In this document: piece after piece, positions 41,519 to 50,073 of the stretch
How the letters are laid out: each line of letters begins with the position of its first letter
How positions within the stretch are numbered: position 1 is the first letter of the stretch
From: JBBTQS01 sp964627055
GTDB taxonomy: Bacteria > Patescibacteriota > Patescibacteriia > Magasanikbacterales > JBBTQS01
NCBI GenBank assembly: GCA_964627055.1
Contig: CAZVGV010000003.1
Coordinates: forward strand, 20,828 to 84,827
Length of the DNA stretch: 64,000 nt
Reading direction: 5' to 3'
Notes under the pieces: generated by a model
What the model was told of the DNA's origin: nothing
What the model saw: only the letters and a program-made list of their open reading frames with translations
The model's database searches: none
Program-made: the position numbers and the translations under genes

Positions 41519-42594
41519 AAGCACTTCTTACTGGTGGTGGGCGCGCAACACGGTTGCGACCAATTACTGAGACCACAAATAAGCATTTGATTCCTCTCGC
41601 GAACAAGTTCATGATCGTGCATGCGATCGAGAAAGTGAAACGCGCGGGTATCACCGATATCATCATCAACACGAATCCTGGCGAAACATCGCTTCCGGAA
41701 TATTTGGGTGATGGTTCGAAGTGGGGCGTGCAGATTACATACCGTGAACAGCAGGGAGGGCCACAGGGTGTGGCGCATATTCCAACGAGTGCGCGCGATT
41801 TGCTTGAGGGTGAACCCTTCTTGTTCTACCTCAGTGACAATATTATTTTGGGTGATATTAATCGATTTGTGGACGCGTATCGCGATGGGAATCGTAATGC
41901 CATGCTCGCATTTTCTCGTGTGAAAGATCCACAGCGATTTGGTGTTCCTGAGTTCGATGCAGCAGGCAAACTGGTACGTGTTGTGGAGAAGCCAGAAGTT
42001 CCGGCAAGTGATTACGCTGTAACCGGTATTTATATTTACGACGGTAACTATTTCAAGGCGTTCGATTCATTGCAAAAGAGCGCTCGAGGGGAGTACGAAA
42101 TTTCAGACGTACACACGTGGTATCTCCAGAATGGTCACAATGTTGGCTGGGATGAAATTACTGGGTGGTGGAAGGATACAGGCAAAGCAGAAGACCTCCT
42201 CGAGGGCAATCAATTGCTCCTTAATGAAGTCACGTCACAGGAGGTATTCAATCATGCGACGATGGGTGAGCGTGTTCAGATTCAAGGGCGTGTCCAGATT
42301 GGAAAGGGAACACAACTGGGCGACAATGTGCTCATCCGCGGACCTGTAACGATTGGTGAAAATGTTGTGGTTCGTAATAGTTATATTGGGCCGTACACGT
42401 CTATCGGAGATGGGGTGCAAATCTACAACACAGAAATGGAAAACAGCATCGTACTAGATCGTGCACACATTTCTTCAGGTGTACGTATTGTGGATAGTCT
42501 GATTGGGAAGAATGTAGTAATCAGCGCGATGCACGAAACACTCCCGAACGGTCATAAACTGATCGTGGGGGACAATAGCATGGTGGAGTTGTAG
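41515..42594 (+). CDS. Glucose-1-phosphate thymidylyltransferase, long form
   Basis: Activates glucose-1-phosphate to dTDP-glucose, the substrate of RmlB. The 359 residues split into a nucleotidyltransferase domain (MKALLTGGGRATRLRPITETTNKHLIPLANK; FLFYLSDNIILGD; VVEKPEVPASDYAVTGIYIYD) and, from about residue 245, a left-handed beta-helix of hexapeptide repeats (IGKGTQLGDNVLIRGPVTIGENVVVRNSYIG). The long form resembles archaeal and CPR bifunctional sugar-1-phosphate enzymes; an added acetyltransferase activity is possible but cannot be read from sequence. The signature loop has GGRATRLRP where GxGTRLxP is usual. Last gene of the operon. Confidence 0.9.
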   Translation: MKALLTGGGRATRLRPITETTNKHLIPLANKFMIVHAIEKVKRAGITDIIINTNPGETSLPEYLGDGSKWGVQITYREQQGGPQGVAHIPTSARDLLEGEPFLFYLSDNIILGDINRFVDAYRDGNRNAMLAFSRVKDPQRFGVPEFDAAGKLVRVVEKPEVPASDYAVTGIYIYDGNYFKAFDSLQKSARGEYEISDVHTWYLQNGHNVGWDEITGWWKDTGKAEDLLEGNQLLLNEVTSQEVFNHATMGERVQIQGRVQIGKGTQLGDNVLIRGPVTIGENVVVRNSYIGPYTSIGDGVQIYNTEMENSIVLDRAHISSGVRIVDSLIGKNVVISAMHETLPNGHKLIVGDNSMVEL

Positions 42595-42602
42595 AGCCCT
42601 GT

Positions 42603-43832
42603 CTAGCGAATCCAGAGATCAACAAGCGCTCGTGCGCCATTCGATTCTAAGGTGATAGCGCGAATTTTTCGTCCGCTTTTGTCGACACCTAGTTGGAGTA
42701 CCTGACGGTCTGTAAAGAGTGGATACACGGTACGGACGTCGCGTCCATCATATGCAATGAGCTGTACACGCGTGTGGGTGAAGACCAGGGCGTATGGCAT
42801 CTCCGGGATAGGCGTGGCCGCAAGAATTGGATCACTTGTTCTTGCTAGAAGTGCAAATGCACTTCCTTGGTGCGAGTACCAAATTTCAAAATCATTGGAG
42901 AGTAGTGTGGCACTTTCAATGCTTACACCACGTGATGCATCAATCGGAAGTGTGGTGGGTTCATCATCTCCGGTGAGCGGTGTGACCGTTACGGTGTGGG
43001 TTGCAGGATCGCTGCTATAGAGTGCTTGTTGTGTTCGTGCGAGTGGGGTGGTGTCTCCGGTTCGCGGTGTTATCTCGTGGGTAATTGCATGAAAGTACGC
43101 AAGTGAACCATCTGCTGCTCGTACAATAGCAAGCCACGGAGATGCATCGTCCCAACGGATGAACGTGAGGTGGTCATGCTCGAGCGCTCCAGAGAATTCT
43201 TGACGGACTGAGGAGAAAATAAATGTAGCGTGGCGCGTTCCGGTACTCCACGTGACTGCGGCACGCGCGCTATCTGCGCTCCATGCGATATGTGCGACTG
43301 TGGGTGCAAAAGGCACAGCAACCGTGTGTACGACTGACTCGGTGTTTGTGACGATGGTAACTTTTGTGCTTGTGACACTGGTAGTAGCAGGATCCCATAC
43401 AAGTACTGTAGCGCCATCAGGTGAAAGCGATACGGTGTGTGACTCTGGGAAGGTCTGCACTGTGCTGGGCTGTGCGTTGCGGACCAATGTAGTATCCACG
43501 AATGTGGTGTGTTGTGGATCAATGGCGAGGCGCTTGGACCAGGAGTAATACCCAGGTGCTTCAATATGTACAGGAACTGTTCGAGGGGTGATACGGGTGA
43601 TGCGCACCGGAGATCCCTCAGTATGGGCAATGCCAGCTACTGTGACCACTGCGTCTGCAGGGTCAACCTTTACGAGCATGGATCCTGTTGTGAGGAGAGT
43701 GCGACTTGGCAGATGGATAATAAATCCATTGCCACTCAGAAGAACAAGGGCTGTTGTTACAACAAAACTCGCTGTAAATACAGCGAACATGATTCGACGA
43801 AATCGACGACTTGGTCCGGCTTGCACGGGCAT
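42603..43832 (-). CDS. Membrane-anchored PEGA-domain / propeller protein
   Basis: A 409-residue protein starting MPVQAGPSRRFRR, one span (IMFAVFTASFVVTTALVLLSG), a PEGA-like domain (MLVKVDPADAVVTVAGIAH...VPVHIEAPGYYSWSKRLAI), then about 290 residues of WD/TolB-like strands (HTVSLSPDGATVLVWDP; HIAWSADSARAAVTW). PEGA domains are common in surface proteins. The start at 43832 is preferred to 43922, which would run across the murA promoter and start. Convergent with rmlA, divergent from murA. Confidence 0.75.
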   Translation of the reverse strand: MPVQAGPSRRFRRIMFAVFTASFVVTTALVLLSGNGFIIHLPSRTLLTTGSMLVKVDPADAVVTVAGIAHTEGSPVRITRITPRTVPVHIEAPGYYSWSKRLAIDPQHTTFVDTTLVRNAQPSTVQTFPESHTVSLSPDGATVLVWDPATTSVTSTKVTIVTNTESVVHTVAVPFAPTVAHIAWSADSARAAVTWSTGTRHATFIFSSVRQEFSGALEHDHLTFIRWDDASPWLAIVRAADGSLAYFHAITHEITPRTGDTTPLARTQQALYSSDPATHTVTVTPLTGDDEPTTLPIDASRGVSIESATLLSNDFEIWYSHQGSAFALLARTSDPILAATPIPEMPYALVFTHTRVQLIAYDGRDVRTVYPLFTDRQVLQLGVDKSGRKIRAITLESNGARALVDLWIR

Positions 43833-43849
43833 AGGTTCTCGGGTACACT
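43821..43849 (+). promoter_or_regulatory. Promoter of murA (near-leaderless type)
   Basis: TTGCAC (43821-43826), 17 bp, TACACT (43844-43849); ATG 9 bases downstream. Confidence 0.55.
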
Positions 43850-43858
43850 CGATACTGT

Positions 43859-45121
43859 ATGGAATACTATCGCATTCACGGACAAAAGCAACTTTCGGGC
43901 ACGATTGCTGTATCAGGTGCAAAGAATTTTGCGTTGAAATGTTTTGGCGCGGCGATCATGATGGACGGCCCATTCACCATGACGAATGTACCAGAAATCG
44001 AGGATGTGCGGCGCATGCGTGAGATTATGCTTGCATTAGGTGCAGCACTCGAGCACGATGCGAAGACGCACACAGTGAAGATCGATGCGTCACGCATCAC
44101 CAACGATCTTACCACGACTCAAGCTGGTAAGATTCGTGCGTCGATTCTCCTCATTGGCCCGTTGTTGTCACGCTTGGGGAGTGTGCGTATTCCGCACCCA
44201 GGTGGGTGCGTGCTTGGTCGTCGTCCTATTGATATCTTTATCGATGGATTTCGTGCGATGGGTGCAAACGTCGAAGAAGAAGAGAATGCGTTTGTGTTTG
44301 AAGCAACGCAGCTGCATGGTGCAGAGATTTTTTTTCCAGTCATCAGTGTTACTGCCACGGAGTCATTGATGATTACAGCAACGCGCGCACAAGGTCGCAC
44401 CGTGCTGAAGAATGCTGCATGCGAACCAGAAGTTATCGAACTTGCACGGATGTTGAACGCGTGTGGGGCTCAGATTTCTGGTGCGGGAACAACAACAATT
44501 GTGATTGACGGTGTTCCGGCGCTTACTGGTATCGAGTGGCAGTGCATGCCAGATCGAATTGAAGCGGGAACCTTTGCAATCCTTGCTGCCGCAACGCGCT
44601 CAACGATTACGATTACCGCATGTGTGACCGAGCACATTGAAAGCGTGCTCTCCATGTTCGATCGCATGGGTGTTCCGTATACCAAGACACCAGATACGCT
44701 TACGGTGCATGGCTACGAGCACACGCTTCGTTCCAGTGATTTGCGTACGCATGAGTATCCAGGTTTTGTGACTGACTTGCAGGCGCCAATGACCGTGTTG
44801 CTTACCCAAACACAAGGAATGAGCATGGTGCATGAGACGGTGTTTGAAGGAAGATTGTTCTACACAGACACACTCAACCGAATGGGTGCCTCGATCGTTA
44901 TGTGTGATCCTCATCGAGTGCTTGTACATGGCCCAACGGCACTGCGTGGAAAGACGATTGAGAGCCCTGACATTCGCGCTGGTATTGCACTGGTGTTGGC
45001 GGGGTGTATTGCGACAGGTGAGACGATTATTCAAAACATTTATCAGATTGATCGCGGCTACGAACGAATCGACGAGCGACTTCGTGCGCTTGGTGTCGAC
45101 ATCGAGCGCGTTTCTGAATAA
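43859..45121 (+). CDS. murA: UDP-N-acetylglucosamine 1-carboxyvinyltransferase
   Basis: MurA transfers enolpyruvate from PEP to UDP-GlcNAc, the committed step of peptidoglycan synthesis in the cytoplasm. The 420 residues start MEYYRIHGQKQLSGTIAVSGAKNFALK, and the catalytic loop reads HPGGCVLGRRP with Cys117 in the position that forms the PEP adduct and reacts with fosfomycin. FVTDLQAPMTVLLTQ and the C-terminal IYQIDRGYERIDERLRALG are typical. It starts the murA-ctp-riboflavin kinase run, 9 bases before the next gene. Confidence 0.97.
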   Translation: MEYYRIHGQKQLSGTIAVSGAKNFALKCFGAAIMMDGPFTMTNVPEIEDVRRMREIMLALGAALEHDAKTHTVKIDASRITNDLTTTQAGKIRASILLIGPLLSRLGSVRIPHPGGCVLGRRPIDIFIDGFRAMGANVEEEENAFVFEATQLHGAEIFFPVISVTATESLMITATRAQGRTVLKNAACEPEVIELARMLNACGAQISGAGTTTIVIDGVPALTGIEWQCMPDRIEAGTFAILAAATRSTITITACVTEHIESVLSMFDRMGVPYTKTPDTLTVHGYEHTLRSSDLRTHEYPGFVTDLQAPMTVLLTQTQGMSMVHETVFEGRLFYTDTLNRMGASIVMCDPHRVLVHGPTALRGKTIESPDIRAGIALVLAGCIATGETIIQNIYQIDRGYERIDERLRALGVDIERVSE

Positions 45122-45130
45122 GCCTTTTCT

Positions 45131-46420
45131 ATGGAACAGCTTCCAGGAAATCCTCAGCAGCCATCTGAAGCACCGGCATCACGTCGGTCTCGGGCATTCG
45201 TCGCGAGGTATGTGCGAGTAATTACAACGCTCTTTATCTTTGCACTTGGTGTGTATCTCGGTGGTGCACTTGGAGGCGGAAGAGGTGAGAACATCCTTGC
45301 AGCGAGTAATGTAATTACCGTGGATCTGTTGAGCAGTCCATGGCAGAACACGGCGCACAAGCAACTTTTCAATACCGTTCGCGATCTGGTGCAGAGTAAG
45401 TATGTGAAGGGACAAGTGGATGAAACCGCGTTGTTCTATGGCTCACTTGAAGGTATGGTTGCGTCGCTGGGCGACCCGTACTCACAATTTTTCCCACCGG
45501 AAGTAAGCAAGGAATTTGTTTCTGAATTAGAAGGTGCATTCGATGGAATCGGTGCAGAAATTGGAAAGAACGAAACGGGAATTGTTGTGATAACTCCACT
45601 TGTTGGTTCTCCTGCAGAAAAGGCTGGACTCAAAAGTGGCGATGCTATTTTGAAGATCAACGATCTAGATACTGCTGGCTTGTCTGTTGAGCAGGCAGTG
45701 AAAAAGATTCGTGGACCGAAGAATACGGTGGTGGCGCTGACGATTTATCGTGCAGGTGAGAAGGATTCGCGTGTGATCAAAATTACTCGACAGCGCATCG
45801 ATATTCCTGCTGTGACCTGGGAGCGACGTAAAGATGGAATCGTCTATGTTCGCATCGCACAGTTTAATGACCAGGTGGCAAAGGAGTTTGAGAAGATGGT
45901 TGCAGACGTGCAAGCAAAAAAACCGAAGGGCATTGTGCTCGATTTGCGCAATAATCCGGGCGGCTTCTTGGAGCTTGCGGTAGATCTTGCCAGCGAGTGG
46001 CTTCCACAGGATGCCGTAGTGGTGAAGGAGAAATTCCGAAATCCAAATCAGAATAAGTCATTCACAGCCAATGGTATGCATCGGTTGTTGGGCATTCCAA
46101 CAGTGATTCTTGTGAATGGTGGATCAGCGTCAGCATCGGAAATTCTGGCGGGCGCATTACAGGACCATGGTACGGCGAAATTGATCGGAACCAAGACTTT
46201 TGGTAAGGGGTCTGTACAGGATTTCGAGCAATTCATGGATCAGTCCAGCCTCAAAATTACGGTTGCAGAGTGGCTCACACCCAAGGATCGTGCTATCAAC
46301 GAAAAGGGCATCACTCCAGATATTGTTGCAGAGCTTCCTAAGACCCCTGTAAAGAAGAATGGCAAGGAAGTTGATACGCAACTTGAGCGTGCTGTGCAGT
46401 TCATCCTCAAGGGTAAATAG
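45131..46420 (+). CDS. C-terminal processing peptidase (S41 family, Ctp)
   Basis: A membrane-anchored serine protease that trims exported proteins. The 429 residues show an N-terminal span (VITTLFIFALGVYLGGALGG), a Ctp N-helix region (YGSLEGMVASLGDPYSQFF), a PDZ domain (GIGAEIGKNETGIVVITPLVGSPAEKAGLKSGDAIL), then the catalytic domain with VNGGSASASEI (nucleophile Ser) and GTKTFGKGSVQ (general-base Lys). Ser-Lys dyad and PDZ are both intact. It lies 9 bases after murA and one base before the riboflavin kinase domain. Confidence 0.95.
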   Translation: MEQLPGNPQQPSEAPASRRSRAFVARYVRVITTLFIFALGVYLGGALGGGRGENILAASNVITVDLLSSPWQNTAHKQLFNTVRDLVQSKYVKGQVDETALFYGSLEGMVASLGDPYSQFFPPEVSKEFVSELEGAFDGIGAEIGKNETGIVVITPLVGSPAEKAGLKSGDAILKINDLDTAGLSVEQAVKKIRGPKNTVVALTIYRAGEKDSRVIKITRQRIDIPAVTWERRKDGIVYVRIAQFNDQVAKEFEKMVADVQAKKPKGIVLDLRNNPGGFLELAVDLASEWLPQDAVVVKEKFRNPNQNKSFTANGMHRLLGIPTVILVNGGSASASEILAGALQDHGTAKLIGTKTFGKGSVQDFEQFMDQSSLKITVAEWLTPKDRAINEKGITPDIVAELPKTPVKKNGKEVDTQLERAVQFILKGK

Positions 46421-46421
46421 C

Positions 46422-46787
46422 ATGCAAATCCAAGGTACGGTTGTTGCTGGGTTGCGTCAGGCGCGTCAGCTCGGCTATCCAACAGCGAACCTCGCCTACA
46501 CGCTCGAACCAGGATCAGCATTGGAACATGGAGTGTATGCTGGTACTGTGCATTGGGAAGGAGAAACCCATCGCGCTGCGATCGTGATAGGTGGAGATTT
46601 TCGTGATGTACATCCACCCAAGTGTGAGGCGTACATTCTGGACTGGACTGGCGACCTGTACAATCACCATGTCACCTTCAAGATTGGTAATCGCGTGCGT
46701 GCGCTACGGCGATTCGATTCGATCGAGGAGCTTAAGGAACAGATCGAACAGGACATCGACGTCATTCGAGTGCAAGAGAGCTACTAA
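46422..46787 (+). CDS. Stand-alone riboflavin kinase domain (RibF C-terminal part)
   Basis: A 121-residue protein that matches only the kinase half of bifunctional RibF: MQIQGTVVAGLRQARQLGYPTANLAY (the nucleotide-binding GxxxGRxLGxPTANL pattern), GVYAGTV, KCEAYILDWTGDLYNHHVTF (catalytic Glu region) and RRFDSIEELKEQIEQDID. The FAD synthetase half is absent. It would make FMN from imported riboflavin. The GTRPT-type substrate loop found in others is weakened here. Start 46422 is one base after the Ctp stop region. Confidence 0.85.
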   Translation: MQIQGTVVAGLRQARQLGYPTANLAYTLEPGSALEHGVYAGTVHWEGETHRAAIVIGGDFRDVHPPKCEAYILDWTGDLYNHHVTFKIGNRVRALRRFDSIEELKEQIEQDIDVIRVQESY

Positions 46788-46793
46788 AAGAGA

Positions 46794-46822
46794 ACAACAG
46801 CAGGCGACGAGCCTGCTGTTGT
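46794..46822 (+). terminator. Terminator between riboflavin kinase and era (convergent)
   Basis: Perfect 12-bp stem ACAACAGCAGGC/GCCTGCTGTTGT with loop GACGA, followed by GTATTTAT on the plus strand; five bases before the era stop. Confidence 0.85.
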
Positions 46823-46826
46823 GTAT

Positions 46827-47708
46827 TTATACTTCGAATTGGGTTTCCCACTTTGCATTGGTCTCGACTTGAAGTTCGAGGAATACTTTGCGGTTGGTAG
46901 CTTGTTCTAGTTCCTTACGGGCGATCATTCCGATCTCTCGGATCTTGCTTCCCCCATGGCCGATAATCATCTTCTTGTAGCGATCTGCGGTGGTGATGAT
47001 TCGTGCAGCAATTACGAGGAGATTGCCTTTTTCTTCTACGTTGTCCACATGCACCATGGTGGAGTATGGAACTTCTTTTTCGGTAGTGAGGAACACCTTC
47101 TCTCGGATGATTTCAGAAATGAAGAAATGGTGGTTCACGTTCGTGTACTGCGTCGTCGGGTAGGGCATTGCCTCCTCAGGAGTATCTTGCATGTACTGGA
47201 ACACCAGTTCCTTGAGCGGTTCAATGTGGCGAGCTCGCAACGCCGAGATCTCGATCACCTGGTCGAAGCGTTCATCTTCCTTAAGGAAGCGATATTCTTC
47301 GAGGTATGGCTTGTTGGGCTCATCCATCTTGTTAATCACGAGGATCTTCGGGATGGTGAGCTTGCGGATGAGGGCGAGTGTGTAGCGCTCTTCGTCGCCG
47401 ATATCACGAGTTGGGTCAACAACGTAGAGGATGCAGTCTACACCTTCGAGTGCTTCCTGTACGCGAGTCTGCAGGAGACCAGAGAGCACGCTGTGGCGTT
47501 CCTTGAGGATACCAGGCGTGTCTACGAAGACGATCTGACCCCGTGGGTCGTGTACCACGCCGTGAATCGCGTCACGTGTGGTCTGCGGCTTGGAGGTCAC
47601 TGCGGCAATCTTCGTACCCACGAGGGTGTTCAAAAGCGAAGACTTGCCCACATTGGAGCGACCCATGAGCACAGCAAAGCCGGATTTTTTCATTGGGGTG
47701 TCAGACAT
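46827..47708 (-). CDS. era: GTPase Era
   Basis: Era binds the 3' end of 16S rRNA and checks small-subunit maturation. The 293 residues contain G1 GRSNVGKSSL (residues 16-25), G2 KPQTTRDA, G3 DTPGI, G4 NKMD, and a C-terminal KH domain with IGHGGSKIREIGMIARKELE. Usual length. It is a single-gene unit with a consensus promoter and an ATG 9 bases after the -10 box, so translation is nearly leaderless; there is no Shine-Dalgarno sequence. Confidence 0.97.
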   Translation of the reverse strand: MSDTPMKKSGFAVLMGRSNVGKSSLLNTLVGTKIAAVTSKPQTTRDAIHGVVHDPRGQIVFVDTPGILKERHSVLSGLLQTRVQEALEGVDCILYVVDPTRDIGDEERYTLALIRKLTIPKILVINKMDEPNKPYLEEYRFLKEDERFDQVIEISALRARHIEPLKELVFQYMQDTPEEAMPYPTTQYTNVNHHFFISEIIREKVFLTTEKEVPYSTMVHVDNVEEKGNLLVIAARIITTADRYKKMIIGHGGSKIREIGMIARKELEQATNRKVFLELQVETNAKWETQFEV

Positions 47709-47717
47709 AACTGGCGT

Positions 47718-47746
47718 AGCATAGCTGTTTTGGCGTCATTTGTCAA
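47718..47746 (-). promoter_or_regulatory. Promoter of era (near-leaderless)
   Basis: Minus-strand TTGACA (47746-47741), 17 bp, TATGCT (47723-47718), 9 bases to the start codon. Confidence 0.75.
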
Positions 47747-47764
47747 CGTCACTGGTGTCTGTGG

Positions 47765-47770
47765 TATACT
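47765..47770 (+). promoter_or_regulatory. Likely -10 box of pyrG
   Basis: TATACT, 21 bases before the pyrG ATG. A TTGTCA at 47740-47745 is 19 bp upstream and overlaps the era -35 palindrome. Confidence 0.5.
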
Positions 47771-47791
47771 CTCCGCGAATTCATTCACGCT

Positions 47792-49429
47792 ATGGCAAAA
47801 AAATCCAAGAAGTTCATTTTTGTGGTGGGTGGGGTGATGTCCTCTGTAGGAAAGGGGATCACAGCAGCTAGTATTGGACAAATCATGCAGACCAAGGGGT
47901 TCTCGGTTACTGCAGTGAAGGCTGACCCATACGTGAATATTGATGCGGGTACCATGAACCCGACAGAGCATGGCGAGGTGTTTGTAACCGATGATGGAGA
48001 CGAGACTGATCAGGACATGGGCAACTATGAACGTTTTCTGGATACTGATCTCACGTCCGTGAACTACATGACGACTGGTCGTGTGTACGAGACAGTCATT
48101 CACAAGGAGCGCAACTTGGAATACAAGGGCAAGTGCGTAGAAGTGGTGCCGCACATTCCAGAAGAAATTATCCGGCGCATCAAGAGTGCTGCGGAAAAGA
48201 ACAAAGCAGAGATCACGGTAATTGAAATCGGTGGAACCGTTGGTGAGTATCAGAATATTTTGTTCCTGGAAGCTGCACGCACCATGAAGCTGTCGAATCC
48301 TAAGGATGTTGCCTTTGTGTTGGTGAGTTACCTGCCTATTCCAGCGATGGTAGGGGAGATGAAGACTAAGCCGACGCAGCATGCAGCACGCCTTCTCAAC
48401 TCAGCAGGCATTCAAGCAGACTTCATTATTTGCCGTGCGGAGCGTGAGATCGACGCCCCACGCCGCGCGAAGCTGGCAATTTCTTGTGGAGTGCCTGAGG
48501 ATCATGCGATCTCGGCACCAGATGCTCGCTCCATTTACGAAGTGCCAGTACGTCTTGAGAACGAGAAGCTCGGTGAGAAATTGCTCAAGACACTCGGGCT
48601 GCGTGCACGCAAAAAAGACAACACATCTATCAAGGCCTTCGCAACCAAGATTGCTGCAGCACAGGACGGCAAGCGAGAGGTAAAGATCGCAGTGGTGGGT
48701 AAATACTTTGGCAGTGGTGATTTTACGCTCGCTGACTCGTATATTTCAGTGATCGAAGCACTGAAGCACGCAGCATGGCACCATGGGGTAAAGCCGGTGC
48801 TCACCTGGGTTGATTCTGAGCAGTATGAGAAGGATGCATCTGCCGTGCGTGAGCTTGCGAATTTTGATGGTGTACTTGTGCCGGGAGGATTTGGTTCTCG
48901 CGGTATCGAAGGGGTGATCCGTGCAATCCAATTTGCGCGTGAGAAAAAGATTCCGTACTTCGGTATTTGTTACGGCATGCAGCTTGCGTGTGTGGAGTAT
49001 AGCCGCAATGTACTCGGACATGCGAAGGCAAACACACAAGAGATCAATCCGAAGACCCCACATCCGATCATTATCATGAATCCGCATCAGCAAAAGAACG
49101 TGGCGAACAAGCGCTACGGCGGCACCATGCGCCTCGGTGCCTATGACTGCACTATCACGCGTGGGACGCGCGCGTACGCTGCGTACAAGGCCACTGACAT
49201 CTCTGAGCGCCATCGTCACCGCTATGAGTTCAACAATGCATTCCGTGACGAGCTCACACGCGCTGGCATGATCTTCGCTGGCGTGAATACGCCACAAGAT
49301 CTGGTCGAAATTATCGAGCTACCAGATCATCCGTGGTTTGTGGGGGTACAGTTCCATCCGGAGTTCAAGTCTAGACCTCGACGACCGCACCCTCTTTTCC
49401 GAGATTTCGTGGGGGCGTGCATCAAGTAA
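47792..49429 (+). CDS. pyrG: CTP synthase
   Basis: Makes CTP from UTP, ATP and glutamine. The 545 residues contain the synthetase domain (FIFVVGGVMSSVGKGITAASIGQIMQ; DPYVNIDAGTMNPTEHGEVFVTDDG; IEIGGTVGEYQ) and the class-I glutamine amidotransferase domain with nucleophile elbow FGICYGMQLA (Cys) and QFHPEFKSRP (His, Glu). Full-length and canonical. Ends at a terminator; a single-gene transcription unit. Confidence 0.98.
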   Translation: MAKKSKKFIFVVGGVMSSVGKGITAASIGQIMQTKGFSVTAVKADPYVNIDAGTMNPTEHGEVFVTDDGDETDQDMGNYERFLDTDLTSVNYMTTGRVYETVIHKERNLEYKGKCVEVVPHIPEEIIRRIKSAAEKNKAEITVIEIGGTVGEYQNILFLEAARTMKLSNPKDVAFVLVSYLPIPAMVGEMKTKPTQHAARLLNSAGIQADFIICRAEREIDAPRRAKLAISCGVPEDHAISAPDARSIYEVPVRLENEKLGEKLLKTLGLRARKKDNTSIKAFATKIAAAQDGKREVKIAVVGKYFGSGDFTLADSYISVIEALKHAAWHHGVKPVLTWVDSEQYEKDASAVRELANFDGVLVPGGFGSRGIEGVIRAIQFAREKKIPYFGICYGMQLACVEYSRNVLGHAKANTQEINPKTPHPIIIMNPHQQKNVANKRYGGTMRLGAYDCTITRGTRAYAAYKATDISERHRHRYEFNNAFRDELTRAGMIFAGVNTPQDLVEIIELPDHPWFVGVQFHPEFKSRPRRPHPLFRDFVGACIK

Positions 49430-49437
49430 ATTTTTAC

Positions 49438-49474
49438 AAAAAAATCGCCACCGCATGGTGATGATTTTTTTTGT
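49438..49474 (+). terminator. Terminator after pyrG
   Basis: A-rich arm and CACC (49449-49452) pair with GGTG (49457-49460) and GATTTTTTTT; a GCAT loop and a two-base internal mismatch. Confidence 0.75.
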
Positions 49475-49486
49475 TGCGAGACACTC

Positions 49487-49515
49487 TTGACAAAATACAA
49501 AAAGTGTGATATATT
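49487..49515 (+). promoter_or_regulatory. Promoter of 49628-49969
   Basis: TTGACA (49487-49492), 17 bp, TATATT (49510-49515); leader of about 105 bases. Confidence 0.82.
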
Positions 49516-49627
49516 GAGCTGTCGAAATCGTGCCTTTTGTGCCTGTATAACCCTTTTGGAGTTGTATCTGCGCATGAGGTCCGAGTTTCAAAGGACTGTC
49601 GCGCAAAACCATCTGCAGGAGACATCG

Positions 49628-49969
49628 ATGGAATATACCGGAGAAGACTTTGAAATCATGATCGAGATCGATGATGCGGACGACGATTGTTGCTGTGGTG
49701 GTTGTTGCCGCAGCTACATGTATGGCGTTCACATGGGTCCTGAGCCGGAGGAGGAGTACGACGGCTCGCCCAACAAGACTCGTCTGTGGTCCTCGCCAGC
49801 CAAGCGCGCCGCGGCGAGACAGGCGTTGAATCCTCACACGCCGTCGCCCCTGGCTCGTGGCTACGTGAGCACCCGAGGTTCTCGTCGGGCGCGGAGCCCT
49901 CGAGTGCAACTCGAGATAGAACTGATAAGGACGTTTCTGGCGTGGGAGCGGATGAACCCGCAAGACTGA
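49628..49969 (+). CDS. Unknown small protein with a cysteine cluster
   Basis: AGGAG six bases before the ATG sets the start. The 113-residue product begins MEYTGEDFEIMIEIDDADDD and then has five cysteines in seven residues (CCCGGCC), a possible metal or redox site, followed by RSYMYGVHMGPEPEEEYDG, an Arg/Ala-rich middle (SPAKRAAARQALNPH) and a C-terminal amphipathic helix (VQLEIELIRTFLAWERM). No membrane span, no family recognised. It is a stand-alone unit with promoter and terminator and GC-rich codons. Confidence 0.7.
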   Translation: MEYTGEDFEIMIEIDDADDDCCCGGCCRSYMYGVHMGPEPEEEYDGSPNKTRLWSSPAKRAAARQALNPHTPSPLARGYVSTRGSRRARSPRVQLEIELIRTFLAWERMNPQD

Positions 49970-49987
49970 CGACACGGTCGCCACGCG

Positions 49988-50019
49988 AAAGGCCTACGAG
50001 TAACATCGTGGGCCTTTTC
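49988..50019 (+). terminator. Terminator after 49628-49969
   Basis: AAAGGCCTACGA/TCGTGGGCCTTT (49988-49999, 50006-50017), then TCTATTT. Confidence 0.88.
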
Positions 50020-50029
50020 TATTTCAAGA

Positions 50030-50058
50030 CAAAACAAAAACACCGGCTTGCGCCGGTG
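50030..50058 (-). terminator. Terminator after rpmA
   Basis: CACCGGC/GCCGGTG (50041-50047, 50052-50058) with a four-base loop, followed on the minus strand by TTTTTGTTTTG. Confidence 0.92.
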
Positions 50059-50073
50059 CCTGATTGATCGTGC

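Noticed and set aside
43832..43922. Longer N-terminus for the PEGA/propeller protein
   Set aside because: Would run through the murA start and promoter, and the extra residues do not look like protein.
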